NCBI GenBank assembly: GCA_015491275.1
Contig: WFWF01000041.1
Location: 1 to 10,902, forward strand
Length of the DNA stretch: 10,902 bases
DNA from: Aquificales bacterium
GTDB lineage: Bacteria; Aquificota; Aquificia; Aquificales; Aquificaceae
Direction: 5' to 3'
The position numbers and the translations under genes are program-made. Positions within the stretch are counted from its first letter, which is position 1. Each line of letters opens with the position of its first letter. Positions 6,925 to 10,902 of this stretch are shown piece by piece. Below the pieces are notes generated by a model. That model did no database searches and was not told the DNA's origin. It saw only the letters and a program-made list of their open reading frames with translations.

Positions 6925-8345
6925 GAAGGGCAGGAATACTTTTGCATATAACCTCTTTACCGTCCGACGGACCCGTGGGTGATTTCGGTCCGTCCGCTTA
7001 TGAATTCATTGATTTTCTGGCGGATAGTAAACAGGGAATATGGCATATCCTTCCTTTGCATCCCACCCACCCTTCCTTAGGAAATTCCCCCTACAACCCC
7101 CTTTCCCTATTTGCGGGAAACAAGCTATTTATAAGTGCTGAAATACTTGCGGAGGAAGGTCTTCTTGAAAGAAAGTATATCAAACCTTTACTCCCCACAC
7201 CCGAGGTTGACTATAGGAGGGCAATGAGGGAAAAGGAAAACATATTGAAAAAAGCCTTCCTTAATTTTACTCCGACAAGGGAGTATGAAGAATTCTGCAA
7301 GAAAAACAGCCACTGGCTTGAGGACTTTGCAACCTTTGAAGCAATAAGTAAAAAACACGGTATTGAATGGCATAAATGGACGGATAAAATACATGTGTCC
7401 GAAGAAGAAATAGATTTCTCAAAGTTCTGTCAATTTATATTCTTCAGACAGTGGTTCAGACTGAAAGAGTATGCAAACAGCAAAGGGGTGATGATCTTCG
7501 GAGACATGCCCATCTACCCCGCCTATCACAGTGCGGATGTATGGTCAAACCCTTATCTCTTTAAACTTGATAAGGATAAAAAACCCAAGGCGGTTGCGGG
7601 AGTACCCCCCGACTACTTCAGCTCAACCGGTCAGCTTTGGGGCAATCCTGTTTATGATTGGGGGAACATAAAAGAAGATAATTTTTCATGGTTTGTAAAA
7701 AGATTCATTCACCTGAAAAAAATGTACGACTATGTAAGGATAGACCACTTTAGGGGATACATAGCGTACTGGGAGGTCCCCGCGGGAGAAAAGACAGCTT
7801 TAAAAGGCAAATGGGTAAGAGCGCCTTATGAAGAGTTCTTCAAAAAGATACTGAGATTTGTTGACCCATCACGCCTTATAGCCGAAGATCTCGGATACAT
7901 AACTCCCGATGTAAGGGAAGTTATCAGGAAATTTAATATAGCGGGCATGAGAGTTCTTCAATTCGGTTTTGATGAGATAAACAGCGAACACCTACCTCAC
8001 AACTACCCGGAAAACTGCATAGCCTTTACCGGCACCCATGACAATCTCCCTCTGCTGGCATGGTTTGAAAAAACTAACGCAAAGGTAAAAAACAACCTCT
8101 TTTCCTATATCGGTCTAAAAATAGACGGGGATAAAATAAATGACATACTCATAAGGCTTCTCTATATGTCAAAGGCAAAAATAGTCATAGTTCCTATCCA
8201 AGATATCCTAAAACTCAGTGAAGACGCCCGGATAAATACACCCTCAAAGAAAATGGGCAACTGGAAATGGAGGGTAGAAAAGAAATACCTGAACACAGAA
8301 GTAACAGCTTACCTCTCGGAGATAACAGGGGTTTATGGGAGATAG
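6921..8345 (+). CDS. malQ: 4-alpha-glucanotransferase (amylomaltase, GH77)
   Basis: This enzyme moves alpha-1,4-glucan segments between maltodextrins (disproportionation), so that short oligosaccharides become usable by GlgP. It has 474 residues, slightly short for the family (about 500). The N-terminal 'AGILLHITSLPSDGPVGDFG' and 'GNSPYNPLSLFAGN' are typical GH77 sequences, as are 'GDMPIYPAYHSADVW' and 'VAGVPPDYFSSTGQLWGNP'. The catalytic residues are nucleophile D275 in 'RIDHFRG', acid/base E322 in 'IAEDLG', and D374 in 'THDNLPLLAW'. The C-terminal 'QDIL' and 'ARINTPSKKMGNWKWR' complete the signature. After the third catalytic Asp, 'THDNLP' replaces the more usual 'THDNDT'; I recall a similar Leu-Pro at this point in the Aquifex protein. 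The start ATG shares ATGA with the glgB stop, with AAAGGA just upstream (6912-6917). It is the last gene of the glucan cluster. Confidence 0.95.
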   Translation: MRRAGILLHITSLPSDGPVGDFGPSAYEFIDFLADSKQGIWHILPLHPTHPSLGNSPYNPLSLFAGNKLFISAEILAEEGLLERKYIKPLLPTPEVDYRRAMREKENILKKAFLNFTPTREYEEFCKKNSHWLEDFATFEAISKKHGIEWHKWTDKIHVSEEEIDFSKFCQFIFFRQWFRLKEYANSKGVMIFGDMPIYPAYHSADVWSNPYLFKLDKDKKPKAVAGVPPDYFSSTGQLWGNPVYDWGNIKEDNFSWFVKRFIHLKKMYDYVRIDHFRGYIAYWEVPAGEKTALKGKWVRAPYEEFFKKILRFVDPSRLIAEDLGYITPDVREVIRKFNIAGMRVLQFGFDEINSEHLPHNYPENCIAFTGTHDNLPLLAWFEKTNAKVKNNLFSYIGLKIDGDKINDILIRLLYMSKAKIVIVPIQDILKLSEDARINTPSKKMGNWKWRVEKKYLNTEVTAYLSEITGVYGR

Positions 8346-8389
8346 AAAGAAGATCCTGAGTAAAATACTTTAGAAGAAAGGGTATAAAA
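8346..8389 (+). other. malQ-helicase intergenic gap (44 nt)
   Basis: This is the longest gap between genes in the window. It contains the helicase ribosome binding site and a weak AGTA/TACT inverted repeat around 8360-8370. The repeat has a 4-bp stem and no U-tract, so no terminator is called. No convincing -35/-10 pair is seen. The helicase may be read through from the glucan operon or use a promoter that I cannot recognise. Confidence 0.5.
8377..8382 (+). promoter_or_regulatory. Shine-Dalgarno of the SNF2 helicase gene
   Basis: AAAGGG lies 7 nt before ATG 8390, good spacing for a ribosome binding site. It supports that start over the in-frame ATG at 8405. An in-frame TGA at 8357-8359 limits upstream extension. 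Confidence 0.6.
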
Positions 8390-10902
8390 ATGGATTCAAC
8401 AGATATGAACAACAAAATAGTTAAAGGTCCATTCTGGAAAGAACCGGTTAGGATTACCAAGGCGGAGTACATTAATGGTGGCGAGTATCTTCACCTTATA
8501 GGTTCAACCCTTTACTCCAAGGAGTATGTGGAAGATATACTTGACAAAAGCCAAATTGAAAACCTTGAGGTAATTGATGAGTCCATAAACTTCTCCTACT
8601 CACCCAAGAATCTTTTTTACTACTTAGAAGCTCTAAGATTTAAAAATGCATCACTTTTTGACCCCCTTCTTGCGGTCAGCGTTTCCAAAATACATCCTCT
8701 ACCCTTTCAGATAGAGGCGGTTTACGGCTATATACTCAAACAGCCGAGGATCAGATTCCTAATAGCCGATGACCCGGGGGCTGGAAAAACCATAATGGCA
8801 GGACTCGTTATAAAAGAGATGAAGCTTAGAGGTCTCGTTAAAAGGATTCTTATAGTGGTTCCCGGGCATTTAAAAGACCAGTGGAAGAGGGAAATGAAGG
8901 ATAGGTTTAAAGAAGACTTCGTTGAATTTAACAGAAGCTCTATAGCATCACACTACCTACAGAACCCCTTAGATAAAAATGACCAAGTAATATCTTCTAT
9001 GGATTTCTTAAAACAAGACGACATCCTACCCATTCTCAACAGCACCCACTGGGATCTGGTAATAGTTGACGAAGCACACAAGATGGCAGCTTACAGATAC
9101 AACGATAGTGTTCGTAAAACCCAGAGGTATAAACTCGGTGAAGTGCTTTCAAGGAACTCAGATCACCTATTATTTCTTACCGCCACGCCTCACCGGGGAG
9201 ATCCCGAAAACTTCAGGCTTTTCCTTGACCTTCTTGTCCCGGGATTCTTTGCCAAACCCGAAATGATAGAAGAATCCCTGAGAAACAAAGACAACCCACT
9301 GTTTATAAGAAGACTAAAAGAGGATCTGAGAGACTTTGAGGGAAGACCCATATTCACCAACAGGTATCCGAAGACCATAAGGTTCAGGCTGTCAGAAAAA
9401 GAACAGGAGCTATACCTTGAGGTTACAAGGTATGTAAGGGAACAGTATAACAAGGCAATGTCTGAGCAGAAAAACAGAAACCTCGCCTTTGCGCTGATGA
9501 TTCTCCAAAGAAGGATGGCATCAAGTACATACGCACTGCTCAGGTCTTTGGAAAGAAGAAAGAAAAGATTGGAAAAGCTACTAAAGCCAACAGAAAAACC
9601 CGTAAGAATTTCACAAGTTGACCTTGAGGCGGTGGAAGACCTTGAGGAAGAGGAAAGGTGGAAAAAGGAAGAAGAATGGGAAGCGGTAAGCATAGCAAGA
9701 AATCCAGAAGAATTACGGGCGGAGATAAAAACCTTAGAGGGATTGATAGATAGAGCTTACGAAATAATTCGCAGTGAAAAAGAGGTAAAACTTAGTGAGC
9801 TTAAGAAAGCTATTGAAGAAGGTTTTAAGAAGATAAAAGAGATGCAAGGAAACCCTAAAATTCTGATATTTACAGAATCAAAGGACACTCTTGAATACCT
9901 CGTGGGCAAGATAAAAAGCTGGGGCTACAGCGTCAACTTCATCCATGGTGCAATGGGCTTGCCTGACAGGATAAAAGAGGAAAAAAGGTTCAGGGATGAA
10001 ACCCAAATAATGGTTGCTACAGAAGCTGCGGGTGAGGGTATCAACCTTCAGTTCTGCCACATAATGATTAACTATGACATACCATGGAATCCCAACAGGC
10101 TTGAGCAAAGAATGGGAAGGATACACAGATACGGACAGCAAAAGGATGTCTATATCTTCAATCTGGTAGCGGAAGATACAGTTGAGGGGAAGGTACTCTC
10201 AAGAATGTTTGAAAAGCTTGAGGAGATACGGGAAAAACTCGGAAGCGACAGAGTTTTTGATGTTATAGGTGAAGTATTCCACGGAAAGAACCTCTATCAG
10301 CTCATAATTGATGCTGTAACCAAAACGAAAACCCTTGAAGAAGTCCTAAAGGAGATGGATATAAAACCCGATGAAGGCTATCTAAAAAATATCAGAGAGA
10401 TCCTCGGAGAGTCCTTGGCAACAAGGTTCATAGACTACACAAAGATAAGGGACATAGCGGAGAAAGCAAAGGAATACAGACTTATCCCCGAATATGTAGA
10501 AGAGTTCTTTAAAAGAGTCTTCAAAGAGGCAGGAGGAAGCTACAGGGAACTGAGAGATGGTTTTATAGCCATTGACTCCATTCCTTACGAAATAAGGAAG
10601 ATAGCGGACAGGCAGGACTTTAAAAACAGATTCGGCGACCTTGACAAAAGGTATCCCAAGGCAACCTTTGACAGCCAGAAAGCTTTTGAGAATCCCGATG
10701 CGGAGTTCATCTCCTTCGGACACCCACTTCTTGAGGCTCTGATAGAGTGGACCTTAAATAAGTTCAGAGAAGGTGTAAAGAAAGGTGCGGTATTTGAAGA
10801 CCCTTCGGGTATCCTTGACGGATATATATGGTTTTACATAGCTCAGGTCAAAGACGGCAAGGGAGCGGTCGCAGGAAGGAAAGTATTAGCAATCTATGAG
10901 TC
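8390..10902 (+). CDS. SNF2-family helicase, DrmD/DUF3883-helicase-like (3' end outside window)
   Basis: The frame stays open from ATG 8390 to the window end (837 codons). The N-terminus 'VKGPFWKEPVRI' resembles the 'v.GpFWPEPV.v' start of large SNF2-like helicases in defence loci. Helicase motifs in order: Walker A 'DDPGAGKTIMAG' (K133), DEAH box (D227-H230), 'TATPH' (264-268), motif V 'ATEAAGEGINL' (543-553) and motif VI 'QRMGRIHRYGQ' (R577, R580). All ATPase motifs are intact. Between the lobes, about residues 385-485, is a highly charged, probably coiled-coil stretch including 'EEEERWKKEEEWE'. A helicase C-terminal extension with 'FGHPLLEALIEW' and 'DPSGILDGYIWFY' follows, seen in this subfamily and loosely like RapA. 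Relatives are about 950-1150 residues, so the 3' part is missing. It is probably a dsDNA translocase. Involvement in phage defence (as in DISARM) is inferred from family resemblance; a RapA-like housekeeping role is the alternative. No partner gene is visible. Confidence 0.88.
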   Translation, partial: MDSTDMNNKIVKGPFWKEPVRITKAEYINGGEYLHLIGSTLYSKEYVEDILDKSQIENLEVIDESINFSYSPKNLFYYLEALRFKNASLFDPLLAVSVSKIHPLPFQIEAVYGYILKQPRIRFLIADDPGAGKTIMAGLVIKEMKLRGLVKRILIVVPGHLKDQWKREMKDRFKEDFVEFNRSSIASHYLQNPLDKNDQVISSMDFLKQDDILPILNSTHWDLVIVDEAHKMAAYRYNDSVRKTQRYKLGEVLSRNSDHLLFLTATPHRGDPENFRLFLDLLVPGFFAKPEMIEESLRNKDNPLFIRRLKEDLRDFEGRPIFTNRYPKTIRFRLSEKEQELYLEVTRYVREQYNKAMSEQKNRNLAFALMILQRRMASSTYALLRSLERRKKRLEKLLKPTEKPVRISQVDLEAVEDLEEEERWKKEEEWEAVSIARNPEELRAEIKTLEGLIDRAYEIIRSEKEVKLSELKKAIEEGFKKIKEMQGNPKILIFTESKDTLEYLVGKIKSWGYSVNFIHGAMGLPDRIKEEKRFRDETQIMVATEAAGEGINLQFCHIMINYDIPWNPNRLEQRMGRIHRYGQQKDVYIFNLVAEDTVEGKVLSRMFEKLEEIREKLGSDRVFDVIGEVFHGKNLYQLIIDAVTKTKTLEEVLKEMDIKPDEGYLKNIREILGESLATRFIDYTKIRDIAEKAKEYRLIPEYVEEFFKRVFKEAGGSYRELRDGFIAIDSIPYEIRKIADRQDFKNRFGDLDKRYPKATFDSQKAFENPDAEFISFGHPLLEALIEWTLNKFREGVKKGAVFEDPSGILDGYIWFYIAQVKDGKGAVAGRKVLAIYE

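Noticed and set aside
8360..8370. Inverted repeat AGTA-AAA-TACT after malQ as a terminator
   Set aside because: The stem is only 4 bp and A/T-rich, with no following T-run. It is too weak to call.
9190..9693. 167-codon open frame on the minus strand, rich in Ser, Leu and Phe
   Set aside because: It is the antisense of the charged coiled-coil part of the helicase. GAA/GAG/AAG-rich codons read backwards give Ser/Leu/Phe. It resembles no protein family, and the + strand frame is clearly a helicase.
1..10902. CRISPR array, insertion sequence or tRNA/rRNA gene
   Set aside because: Reading through, I saw no regularly spaced repeats, transposase gene, terminal inverted repeats or cloverleaf sequence. 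The space is filled by coding sequence.

Overview
The window is densely packed, with every gene on the + strand and almost no non-coding DNA. Moderate GC, heavy use of ATA for Ile and AGA/AGG for Arg, and proteins rich in Lys and Glu suggest a thermophilic bacterium. The branching enzyme looks very close to what I remember of the Aquifex aeolicus enzyme, and the order glgP / GH57 / glgA / glgB / malQ matches my memory of that genome. An Aquificales (Aquificaceae) host is the best guess. It rests on memory, not on a search.

Layout: positions 1-149 hold the 3' end of a DUF72-family gene. From 159 to 8345 runs a tightly coupled alpha-glucan (glycogen) operon: glgP (alpha-glucan phosphorylase, GT35), a GH57 glycoside hydrolase, glgA (glycogen synthase, GT5), glgB (branching enzyme, CBM48 + GH13) and malQ (4-alpha-glucanotransferase, GH77). 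The junctions are a 1-nt gap, an ATGA overlap, an overlap of about 23 nt, and another ATGA overlap. The cluster therefore looks like one transcription and translation unit. After a 44-nt gap with its own ribosome binding site, a large SNF2-type helicase gene begins at 8390 and runs off the window. It resembles the DrmD / DUF3883-associated helicases found in phage-defence loci.

How the genes work together: GlgA elongates alpha-1,4-glucan chains, GlgB adds alpha-1,6 branches, and MalQ redistributes maltodextrins. GlgP releases glucose-1-phosphate, and the GH57 enzyme probably trims or debranches the polymer. No ADP-glucose pyrophosphorylase (glgC), phosphoglucomutase or GH13 debranching enzyme (glgX/pullulanase) is present in the window. 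No RNA gene, insertion sequence, CRISPR array, strong terminator or convincing promoter was seen. The likeliest place for something unusual is the right edge, where the helicase may mark the start of a defence locus whose other genes lie outside the window.
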